NCBI RefSeq assembly: GCF_020217485.1
Contig: NZ_JAEKMI010000008.1
Span: 114,271 to 178,270 of the forward strand
Direction: 5' to 3'
Origin: Mycobacterium sp. WUMAC-067
GTDB lineage: Bacteria; Actinomycetota; Actinomycetes; Mycobacteriales; Mycobacteriaceae
Length of the DNA: 64,000 nt
This document shows positions 57,551 to 64,000 of the stretch, one piece after another. Every line of letters begins with the position of its first letter. Within the stretch, counting starts at the first letter, position 1. The notes under the pieces were generated by a model that was given only the letters and a program-made list of their open reading frames with translations, did not search any database and was not told where the DNA came from. Both the position numbers and the translations under genes were made by a program.

Positions 57551-59527
57551 TCAGAATCGGCCGCCGCCACCCATGAAGCCGCCGTCGGAAGAACCCGGGG
57601 CGCCACCGAACGACGTCGGGCTCCAGCCGCCGAATCCGCCCAGCATGCCGCCGCTGAGCAGGTCGCCGATGATGATGCCGCCGAGCATCGCGCCCATGTC
57701 ACTGCCGCCGCGACGGGTGTAGGCGCGCTGCATCGTCTGCACATCGTCGTTGGCCAGCGACTGGGCATGAGAGGCCAGCGTCGACGCCGCATTGGCGTGC
57801 GCGATCGCTTCGCTCGGGTTCGTCGCGCCCATGTCCTGCGCGACCTGCAGGTGGCGTTTGGCTTCGGCCAGCCGGGTGCGGGCGTCGGGGCCGATGCTGC
57901 CGCGGCGCGTGTCGATGTAGTCGGACACCGCGCGCACCCGTGTTTGCGCGGTGAACAACGCCTGCTCCAGCGATCGGTTGAGTCGCTCGGCGGTGGCCTG
58001 CTCTTCAGCCAGGGTGCCCAGCAGCTCGTGGAGCGCGGTGTCGGCCTTGGTCAGCTGTCCGAAGGCGCCCAGCGGATCGTCGGAACCGCCGGCGCGGGCG
58101 CTCTCGACGGCCCGGGTGGCCGCGTCGCGGGCCGCCACCAGATCGCCGGTGTGCGCGGATTTTTTCTGCAGCAGTTCGTTCGCGCGCGCGATGTCGTTCT
58201 TGATGTCGTCCATGGCCGATGGCAGCCGGTCGATCGCGTGCTGAATGTCGTTGGCCGCGTTGTCCACCGCGTCGAGCAGCGCTCGCGCCTGCCCGAGGGC
58301 CGACTCGGCGGCCCGGACGGCGTCGACCAGACCGGCTTGCCCACCGGTGACGGCGCGGGCGGCAAGCTCACGGGCGTTGCCGATGTTGCGGTCGGCGAAC
58401 GTCAGCCGCTCCTTGGCCGTCGTGACATTGCCGGACACCGAAGTCAGTGCGGCGGGGCTGAAGTCGTGGTGCAGCGCCGCCAGCCGTTGCTCCGACGGCG
58501 CGAGGCGGCTGGTGAGTTCCACGTACTGCTGCGTCAGCGCGTCCAACCGTGACGCGGCGTTGATCACCAGATCGCGCAGCTGCTCGAACGCCTCGGTTTG
58601 TGACTCCAGCTCGCGGTCGGCCCGCGCCGCCGACACGATCACCTGGGTGAGCAGTTCGCGCCGCTGCGCCGGCGTCTCCGGTGTGCTGTCATCGAGTTGC
58701 TGGCGCACCGTGAACGCTTGGGACAGAGCCGCTTTGGCATTGGTCACCGCGCGGGTGAACGGCTCGGTTCGCTCCTCGCCGAATTCGCCGACCGCCAGGT
58801 CCAGTTCGTTGGCGCTGGTGCGAAGCGCGTTGTCGACGTCCACCACCAGCGTGCGGGACAGGTCGTCGAGCGTCTCCAGCGGCAGCGCGGCCAGCGCGTC
58901 GACGTCGGTGGGGTCGACCCGGCGTGCGGCCGCCAACGCCGCGGCCCGCCGGCGTTTGCCGCGATAGCGCATCACCAGCAGCAGGCCCGCCAGCGCGATG
59001 AGAATGGCCGCCAGTGTGGCCAGCAGGATCACCCGCCCCGACGAACCGGGCGACGCGTCGAGTCCGTTGGCCGCCGCGACGGCGGCGCCGCTCCAGTCGC
59101 CGCTGTGCAAGGCGGGTTCGATCTTGTTGCGCCGCAAGTTGTCAACCTGATTGGCGTTGACGCTCTTGATGGTGGACGGCACCAGGAATGCGTAGGCGCG
59201 GCTGGTGGTCGCGACGGCCAGCAGCGCGTCGTAGCCGCCCAGGTCGCTGGCGCGCACGGTGCGTTGCGCCCATCCCGTCGGCGTCTGCTCGGAGAAGTCG
59301 CCGACGTAGACCACCCACAGCCGGATGTGGCGGTCGGTGTACAGCTTGTTGACGGCGGCGGTGACCGTGCTGCGCCCGGAATCCGATAAGACTCCCGCGT
59401 TGTCGGTGATGTAGTCGGCCAACCGGAATGGCGGTTGCGCGCCGGCGGGCGGTGCCTGCAGCAGCCCGCCGCTGAGGCCGACCGTGAAGAGCGTCGCGAG
59501 CATGGCGAGCAGGCGAGCGGTGCGCAT
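57551..59527 (-). CDS. TPM-domain membrane protein with long coiled-coil region (Rv2345 type)
   Basis: 658 residues. A signal peptide (MRTARLLAMLATLFTVGLSG) is followed by a TPM/YgcG-type domain (~35-150, beginning FRLADYITDNAGVLS, with TDRHIRLWVVYVG), one transmembrane helix (~165-187, VILLATLAAILIALAGLLLV), a basic patch and ~400 residues of helical coiled-coil-like sequence. The end is Gly-rich (SDMGAMLGGIIIGDLLSGG; SDGGFMGGGGRF), as in YgcG proteins. TPM proteins are linked to photosystem or membrane-protein quality control elsewhere; the role in mycobacteria is unknown. The topology suggests the TPM domain outside and the helical part in the cytoplasm. It is divergent from dgt, as in M. 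tuberculosis. Confidence 0.88.
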   Translation of the reverse strand: MRTARLLAMLATLFTVGLSGGLLQAPPAGAQPPFRLADYITDNAGVLSDSGRSTVTAAVNKLYTDRHIRLWVVYVGDFSEQTPTGWAQRTVRASDLGGYDALLAVATTSRAYAFLVPSTIKSVNANQVDNLRRNKIEPALHSGDWSGAAVAAANGLDASPGSSGRVILLATLAAILIALAGLLLVMRYRGKRRRAAALAAARRVDPTDVDALAALPLETLDDLSRTLVVDVDNALRTSANELDLAVGEFGEERTEPFTRAVTNAKAALSQAFTVRQQLDDSTPETPAQRRELLTQVIVSAARADRELESQTEAFEQLRDLVINAASRLDALTQQYVELTSRLAPSEQRLAALHHDFSPAALTSVSGNVTTAKERLTFADRNIGNARELAARAVTGGQAGLVDAVRAAESALGQARALLDAVDNAANDIQHAIDRLPSAMDDIKNDIARANELLQKKSAHTGDLVAARDAATRAVESARAGGSDDPLGAFGQLTKADTALHELLGTLAEEQATAERLNRSLEQALFTAQTRVRAVSDYIDTRRGSIGPDARTRLAEAKRHLQVAQDMGATNPSEAIAHANAASTLASHAQSLANDDVQTMQRAYTRRGGSDMGAMLGGIIIGDLLSGGMLGGFGGWSPTSFGGAPGSSDGGFMGGGGRF

Positions 59528-59538
59528 ACGGCCAATCT

Positions 59539-59562
59539 AGCCCCGCGACGATGCAGGCCCGT
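59539..59562. repeat. 24-bp direct repeat, copy 1
   Basis: An exact 24-base copy, running AGCCCCGCGACGATGCAGGC and then CCGT, recurs at 59594-59617, 55 bases later, in the short divergent gap between the TPM-domain gene and dgt. Confidence 0.9.
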
Positions 59563-59593
59563 AGGCCTGCTGAGGAGTGGGGCAATGCAGCAC

Positions 59594-59617
59594 AGCCCCG
59601 CGACGATGCAGGCCCGT
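59594..59617. repeat. 24-bp direct repeat, copy 2
   Basis: This is the exact second copy of the repeat at 59539-59562, ending 43 bases before the dgt start. The spacer contains AGGCCTGC and GGAGTGGGGC but no gene. Confidence 0.9.
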
Positions 59618-59660
59618 CGCGCCAGCCTTGGGCGCGCATTCCCTGGCAGACTGTGCGTCG

Positions 59661-60938
59661 GTGACCAGGAATCAGCGCGACCCCTACGACGACTTCGACC
59701 GTCAGCGACGGGTAACCGAAGCGGCCAAGACTGCGGGTCTGCCGGGCACGGAAGGCCAGCACCGCACCGACTTCGCCCGCGACCGCGCCCGGGTCCTGCA
59801 CAGCGCCGCCCTGCGCCGGCTGGCCGACAAGACCCAGGTCGTCGGGCCGCGGGAAGGGGACACGCCGCGCACCCGGCTGACGCACTCCCTCGAGGTCGCC
59901 CAGATCGGGCGGGGAATGGCCGTCGGGCTGGGCTGCGATCTCGACCTGGTCGACCTGGCGGGCCTGGCCCACGACATCGGCCACCCGCCCTACGGGCACA
60001 ACGGCGAGCGTGCGCTCGACGAGGTCGCTGCGAGCTACGGCGGCTTCGAGGGCAACGCCCAGAATTTCCGAATCCTGACCAGCCTCGAGCCCAAAGTGCT
60101 TGACGCACAAGGTAACAGCGCGGGGCTGAACCTGACTCGCGCGTCGCTGGACGCGGTCACCAAATACCCGTGGCCCCGCGGCGAAGGGGCGGGAAGCGCG
60201 GCCCGCAAGTTCGGGTTCTACGACGCCGACCGCGAGCCGGCGGCCTGGATGCGGTCGGGCGCACCGGAGGGCCGGATGTGCCTGGAGGCGCAGGTGATGG
60301 ACTGGGCCGACGACGTGGCCTACTCGGTGCACGACGTGGAGGACGGCGTCGTCTCCCAACGCATCGACCTGCGGGTGCTCGCCGACGATGACGAGGCCGC
60401 GGCGCTGGCCAAACTGGGTGAGACCGAGTTTTCCCGGGTGCGCGCCGACGATTTCATGGCGGCCGCGCGACGGCTGTCGGCGCTGCCGGTGGTCGCCGCC
60501 GTGGGCAAGTACGACGCCACGCTCGCGGCGTCGGTCGCACTCAAGCGGCTGACCAGTGAGCTGGTCGGGAGGTTCGCCTCGGCCGCCATCGCCACCACTC
60601 GCGCGGCGGCCGGACCCGGACCGCTGGTGCGCTACCGGGCCGAGCTGCAGGTTCCCGATCTGGTGCGGGCCGAGGTCGCGCTGCTGAAAATCCTGGCGCT
60701 GCAGTTCATCATGTCCGATCCGCGGCATCAGGAAACCCAGGCCGGGCAGCGTGAGCGCATCCACCGGGTGGCGCAGTGGCTGTACGCGGGAGCACCCCGA
60801 ACCCTCGACCCGGTCTTTGCTGCGGCCTTCAACACCGCGGCCGACGACGCCGCCCGGTGGCGGGTCATCGTCGATCAAATCGCCTCCTACACCGAGGGCC
60901 GGCTGGAACGGATCGACGCCCGCCAGGCCGGTCCGTAG
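59661..60938 (+). CDS. dgt: Deoxyguanosinetriphosphate triphosphohydrolase-like protein
   Basis: 425 residues (431 in M. tuberculosis). The HD-domain metal site is visible as His in [16 protein letters not shown] in [17 protein letters not shown], and Asp in [16 protein letters not shown]. The enzyme cleaves dGTP (and related dNTPs) to the nucleoside and triphosphate, tuning the nucleotide pool beside dnaG. I chose GTG 59661 ([17 protein letters not shown]), which matches the family start; the open frame further upstream crosses the direct repeats. CAGACT eight bases upstream may be a -10 element of a leaderless message. Confidence 0.94.
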   Translation: MTRNQRDPYDDFDRQRRVTEAAKTAGLPGTEGQHRTDFARDRARVLHSAALRRLADKTQVVGPREGDTPRTRLTHSLEVAQIGRGMAVGLGCDLDLVDLAGLAHDIGHPPYGHNGERALDEVAASYGGFEGNAQNFRILTSLEPKVLDAQGNSAGLNLTRASLDAVTKYPWPRGEGAGSAARKFGFYDADREPAAWMRSGAPEGRMCLEAQVMDWADDVAYSVHDVEDGVVSQRIDLRVLADDDEAAALAKLGETEFSRVRADDFMAAARRLSALPVVAAVGKYDATLAASVALKRLTSELVGRFASAAIATTRAAAGPGPLVRYRAELQVPDLVRAEVALLKILALQFIMSDPRHQETQAGQRERIHRVAQWLYAGAPRTLDPVFAAAFNTAADDAARWRVIVDQIASYTEGRLERIDARQAGP

Positions 60939-60992
60939 TGGATCGTCGCCCGCCACTCGTCCGGTCCGGGAACCGGCGCGGCCGCCGCGAGT

Positions 60993-60998
60993 TAGGCT
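60993..60998 (+). promoter_or_regulatory. Predicted -10 element of the SodC-like gene
   Basis: TAGGCT fits TANNNT and lies seven bases before the ATG at 61006, predicting a leaderless transcript. Confidence 0.5.
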
Positions 60999-61005
60999 GC
61001 CCGAT

Positions 61006-61623
61006 ATGAAGAAATTCAGCGGCTCTCCCTTGATGGCCTCCCTCGTGATGGGCCTTCCCGTCGTCGCCATGACTGCCTGCAGTTCACCGCAGCACGAGAG
61101 CAGCCAGCCGGGCACCACCCCGCCGGTGAAGTCCGCCGCCCCGACCTCCTCCGGGGAGACGACGACGCCGGCACCCGCCGGCGGCTCGCTCAGCGCGGAG
61201 TTGAAGACGCCCGACGGCCGGACCGCGGCCACCGCGACCTTCGACTTCACCGGCAACTATGTGACCGTCACCGTGAAGACGGTGGCGACCGGCATCCTGA
61301 CCCCCGGCCTGCACGGCCTGCACGTCCACGAGATCGGCAAGTGCGAGCCGAACTCGGTGGCCCCCACCGGCGGCGCGCCGGGCAACTTCTTGTCCGCCGG
61401 CGGCCACTACCAGGCCCCCGGCCACACCGGTAAGCCCGAGAGCGGCGATCTGGCGACGCTCGAGGTGCGCCAGGACGGCGCGGCCTACCTGGTCACCACC
61501 ACCGACTCGTTCACCCGCGACGACCTGCTGGCCGGTACCAAGACCGCGCTGATGCTGCACGGCGCCCAGGACACCGAGAACGCGATGGATCGCGTCGCGT
61601 GCGGTGTCATCGGAACCGGCTAG
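61006..61623 (+). CDS. SodC-like Cu/Zn superoxide dismutase lipoprotein
   Basis: 205 residues, a likely lipoprotein: a signal peptide ends at MTAC with Cys25, then SSPQHESSQPGTTPP as in mycobacterial SodC. The SOD domain keeps His106 and His108 (LHVHEIG), Cys113 and Cys199 (the disulfide pair), His134, His140, Asp148 and His185 (LMLHGAQD). Relative to M. tuberculosis SodC, the residue after GGHY is Gln136 instead of His, and the segment after His185 is about 20 residues shorter. M. tuberculosis SodC lies elsewhere (Rv0432), so this is an additional family member inserted between dgt and dnaG. Dismutase activity is plausible but not certain. Confidence 0.85.
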   Translation: MKKFSGSPLMASLVMGLPVVAMTACSSPQHESSQPGTTPPVKSAAPTSSGETTTPAPAGGSLSAELKTPDGRTAATATFDFTGNYVTVTVKTVATGILTPGLHGLHVHEIGKCEPNSVAPTGGAPGNFLSAGGHYQAPGHTGKPESGDLATLEVRQDGAAYLVTTTDSFTRDDLLAGTKTALMLHGAQDTENAMDRVACGVIGTG

Positions 61624-61641
61624 CCTTCCCCGCCGCGCCCT

Positions 61642-61647
61642 TAGACT
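61642..61647 (+). promoter_or_regulatory. Predicted -10 element of dnaG
   Basis: TAGACT lies six bases before the dnaG ATG, again suggesting a leaderless start. Confidence 0.5.
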
Positions 61648-61653
61648 GAGCCG

Positions 61654-63606
61654 ATGTCAAGCCCGGCAGGTTCATGGAGCGAGGGCGACGGGCGCGCCCG
61701 GGGCCGCGGCCGGATTCCCGATCGCGACATCGCCGCCATCCGCGAACGGGTACGCATCGACGAAGTGGTCGGCGATTACGTGCAATTGCGGCGCGCGGGC
61801 GCGGATTCGCTCAAGGGGCTGTGCCCGTTTCATGACGAGAAGTCGCCGTCGTTTCATGTCCGCCCCAACCACGGCCACTTTCACTGCTTCGGCTGTGGCG
61901 AGGGCGGCGACGTGTACGCGTTCATCCAGAAGATCGAGCACGTCAGCTTCGTCGAGGCGGTCGAGATGCTCGCCGACCGGGTCGGTCACACCATCACCTA
62001 CTCCGGCCCGGCGACCAGCGTGCAGCGCGACCGCGGAAGTCGCAGCCGCCTCGTCGCGGCCAACGCCGCCGCGGCCGAGTTCTACGCGGCGGCGCTGGAA
62101 TCCGACGAGGCGGCGCCGGCGCGCCAGTACCTGACCGAGCGCAACTTCGATGCCGAGGCCGCCCGTCACTTCGGTTGCGGGTTCGCGCCGTCCGGCTGGG
62201 ACTCATTGACAAAGCACTTGGTGCGAAAGGGTTTCGAGTTCAAGGAGCTGGAAGCGGCCGGCCTGTCGCGGCAGGGGCGCCGCGGGCCGATGGACCGCTT
62301 CCATCGCCGCCTGCTGTGGCCCATCCGTTCCTCGTCGGGCGAGGTGATCGGTTTCGGTGCCCGGCGGTTGTTCGACGACGACCCGATGGAAGCCAAGTAC
62401 ATCAACACCCCCGAGACGCTGCTGTACAAGAAGTCGAACGTGATGTTCGGCATCGACTTGGCCAAACGCGACATCGCCAAGGGCCACCAGGCCGTCGTCG
62501 TCGAGGGCTACACCGACGTGATGGCGATGCATCTGGCCGGGGTCACCACCGCCGTGGCGTCGTGCGGCACCGCTTTCGGCGACGAGCACCTGGGGATGCT
62601 GCGCCGACTGATGATGGACGACAGCTTCTTTCGCGGCGAGCTGATCTACGTGTTCGACGGCGACGCGGCCGGGCGGGCCGCCGCCCTCAAGGCCTTCGGC
62701 GGCGAGCAGAACCTGGCGGGACAGTCGTTTGTGGCCGTCGCGCCGGACGGCATGGACCCCTGCGACTTGCGGCTGAAGTCCGGCGACGGCGCCCTGCGCG
62801 ACCTGGTGGCCCGGCGAACGCCGTTGTTCGAGTTCGCGATCCGGTCGGCGCTCGCCGAGATGGACCTCGACAGCGCCGAGGGCCGGGTGGCCGCGCTACG
62901 CCGCTGCGTGCCCATGGTCGGCCAGATCAAGGACCCGACGCTGCGCGACGAGTACGCCCGCCAGCTCGCCGGGTGGGTCGGCTGGGACGACGTCGCGCAG
63001 GTCATCGACCGGGTGCGCGGCCAATCCAAGAACTCCAAAACCGCGGCCCGCGGCGCGGCCGGACCCAAGATGTCGCGGCGCGCGGAGCAGCCTCCCGCCG
63101 CGGCCCAGCCCGCCGCCCGTCGCCCCGACCCCCGCGACCCCACCCTGTGGCCTCAGCGGGAGGCGCTCAAGTCGGCGTTGCAGTACCCGGCGCTGGCCGG
63201 CCCGGTGTTCGACACGCTGACCGTCGAGAGCTTCACCCACCCCGGGTACGCCGCGATCCGCGCGGCCATCGAGACCGCCGGCGGCACGTCGGGCGGGATC
63301 ACCGGGGCGCAGTGGCTCGAGGCGGTGCGCGACCGGGCCTCGTCTCCGTTGACGGCGGCCCTGATCAGCGAGCTGGGTGTCGAGGCCATCCAGGTCGACG
63401 AGGAGAAAATGCCGCGCTACATCGCCGGCGTGCTGGCCCGGCTGCAAGAGGTGTGGATGGGCCGCCAGATCGCCGAGGTGAAGTCGAAGTTGCAGCGCAT
63501 GTCGCCGATCGAACAGGGCGACGAGTATCACGCGTTGTTCGGCGACCTGGTGGCGATGGAGGCCTACCGGCGCAGCCTGCTCGAGCAGGCTAGCGGCGAC
63601 GAGTAG
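61654..63606 (+). CDS. dnaG: DnaG, DNA primase
   Basis: 650 residues. The N-terminal CHC2 zinc finger is LCPFHDEKSPSFHV followed by FHCFGCGEGGD. The catalytic core begins near RGPMDRFHRRLLWPI, with Toprim motifs VVVEGYTDVMAMH and YVFDGDAAGRAA. A linker rich in Ala/Pro leads to the C-terminal helicase-binding domain (~490-650). It makes the RNA primers for DnaB-dependent replication. The gene starts at ATG 61654, 30 bases after the SodC-like gene. Confidence 0.97.
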   Translation: MSSPAGSWSEGDGRARGRGRIPDRDIAAIRERVRIDEVVGDYVQLRRAGADSLKGLCPFHDEKSPSFHVRPNHGHFHCFGCGEGGDVYAFIQKIEHVSFVEAVEMLADRVGHTITYSGPATSVQRDRGSRSRLVAANAAAAEFYAAALESDEAAPARQYLTERNFDAEAARHFGCGFAPSGWDSLTKHLVRKGFEFKELEAAGLSRQGRRGPMDRFHRRLLWPIRSSSGEVIGFGARRLFDDDPMEAKYINTPETLLYKKSNVMFGIDLAKRDIAKGHQAVVVEGYTDVMAMHLAGVTTAVASCGTAFGDEHLGMLRRLMMDDSFFRGELIYVFDGDAAGRAAALKAFGGEQNLAGQSFVAVAPDGMDPCDLRLKSGDGALRDLVARRTPLFEFAIRSALAEMDLDSAEGRVAALRRCVPMVGQIKDPTLRDEYARQLAGWVGWDDVAQVIDRVRGQSKNSKTAARGAAGPKMSRRAEQPPAAAQPAARRPDPRDPTLWPQREALKSALQYPALAGPVFDTLTVESFTHPGYAAIRAAIETAGGTSGGITGAQWLEAVRDRASSPLTAALISELGVEAIQVDEEKMPRYIAGVLARLQEVWMGRQIAEVKSKLQRMSPIEQGDEYHALFGDLVAMEAYRRSLLEQASGDE

Positions 63607-63868
63607 AGGACTCGAGCTCCTCGTCGGGCAGCGGCTCGACGTCGCGTTCCATGATGGCGGTTCGGTCGTCGATCTCCGCCAGCGTGACAAAGCCGGCGTC
63701 GGGGGAGATCCGATTCGCGATCTTGCGGCGTCCCCCTTCGATCATCGACTTGGCCACCGGGCTGCTGGTCAGCGCCTGATAGGTGCCGACGATCTGCTCG
63801 TATCGCCGACGACCGGCTTTCGAGCCCAGCACGTAACCCAGTCCCAGCACCACGACATACCGGATCAA
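63590..63868 (-). CDS. Small membrane-anchored protein (Rv2342 type)
   Basis: 92 residues from TTG 63868. An N-terminal hydrophobic helix (IRYVVVLGLGYVLGSKAG) is followed by RRRYEQIVGTYQALTSSPVA, RRKIANRISPDAGFVTL and an acidic tail. It resembles Rv2342, which also lies beside dnaG. I chose the TTG because GGAGGA sits five bases upstream and this fits the M. tuberculosis start (MIRYV); an ATG at 63898 would add ten residues. Its 3' end overlaps dnaG by 17 bases. The function is unknown. Confidence 0.8.
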   Translation of the reverse strand: MIRYVVVLGLGYVLGSKAGRRRYEQIVGTYQALTSSPVAKSMIEGGRRKIANRISPDAGFVTLAEIDDRTAIMERDVEPLPDEELESSTRRR

Positions 63869-63898
63869 AGCGTTCCTCCCGACTATCGATGGCTCCAT

Positions 63899-64000
63899 CC
63901 TGCCTCACCGGGCGGGGTGCGCGCGCGGTCGACTGGGCCAAGTCGGTGGCGACCCGCTACGCCCGGCTGCGATCGACCGGGGCTCGATGGTGGCGACCCG
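63899..64000. other. Window edge, unassigned
   Basis: 102 bases remain. A plus-strand frame (VDWAKSVATRYARL) stays open to the edge but is too short to judge. Confidence 0.3.

Noticed and set aside
59142..61256. Long minus-strand open frame (704 codons) across dgt and the SodC-like gene
   Set aside because: It crosses two well-supported plus-strand genes and shows no domain.

Overview
The window is high-GC actinobacterial chromosome from a mycobacterium, most likely a slow-growing non-tuberculous species. The evidence is two PPE-family genes, a complete mycobactin (mbt) cluster with an IdeR iron box, CFP-2/MTB12 antigens, and gene order that follows the M. tuberculosis H37Rv stretch from dnaG to mbtA (roughly Rv2342 to Rv2384) in inverted orientation. 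M. tuberculosis comparisons here are from memory, not from a search.

Layout. (1) 1-7858, mostly minus strand: a PPE gene cut by the window edge, a small putative secreted protein, and a tightly coupled four-gene operon (PapA-type acyltransferase, fused double ABC-2 permease without an ATPase, second acyltransferase, polytopic membrane protein). This looks like an undescribed acylated-lipid assembly and export locus. (2) 8794-12723: malic enzyme, an IdeR-boxed FhuF-like gene, and a class I DAHP synthase. The DAHP synthase is preceded by what reads as a complete ribosome-mediated attenuator: a leaderless leader peptide with Tyr-Trp-Arg-Phe, alternative hairpins and a U-tailed terminator. (3) 12752-35644: the siderophore cluster, mbtA divergent from mbtB-mbtT-mbtC-mbtD-mbtE-mbtF-mbtG-mbtH, with nearly all junctions overlapping. 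Two features stand out. The thioesterase is a separate gene rather than fused to MbtB, and MbtE carries two complete C-A-PCP modules, the second with an adenylation pocket lacking the usual Asp. (4) 35882-39101: a tandem pair of CFP-2-type secreted proteins, an ECF41-type sigma factor coupled to its carboxymuconolactone-decarboxylase-like partner, and a small conserved protein. (5) 39316-47660: the housekeeping run hrcA-dnaJ2-rsmE-phoH-ybeY-(secreted protein)-corC-like-era. (6) 47657-55296: PLP decarboxylase, amiA2, recO, uppS, a conserved protein, zur, smtB and glyS. (7) 55471-64000: PPE, a small protein, a TPM-domain protein, dgt, a SodC-like lipoprotein, dnaG and a small membrane protein.

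Functional links. DAHP synthase supplies the pathway to chorismate, the source of the salicylate that MbtA activates; mbtI (salicylate synthase) and the lysine-modifying mbtK-N genes are not in the window. Iron control is visible at the mbtA/mbtB divergent region and at the FhuF-like gene. No rRNA, tRNA, CRISPR array or insertion sequence was recognised.
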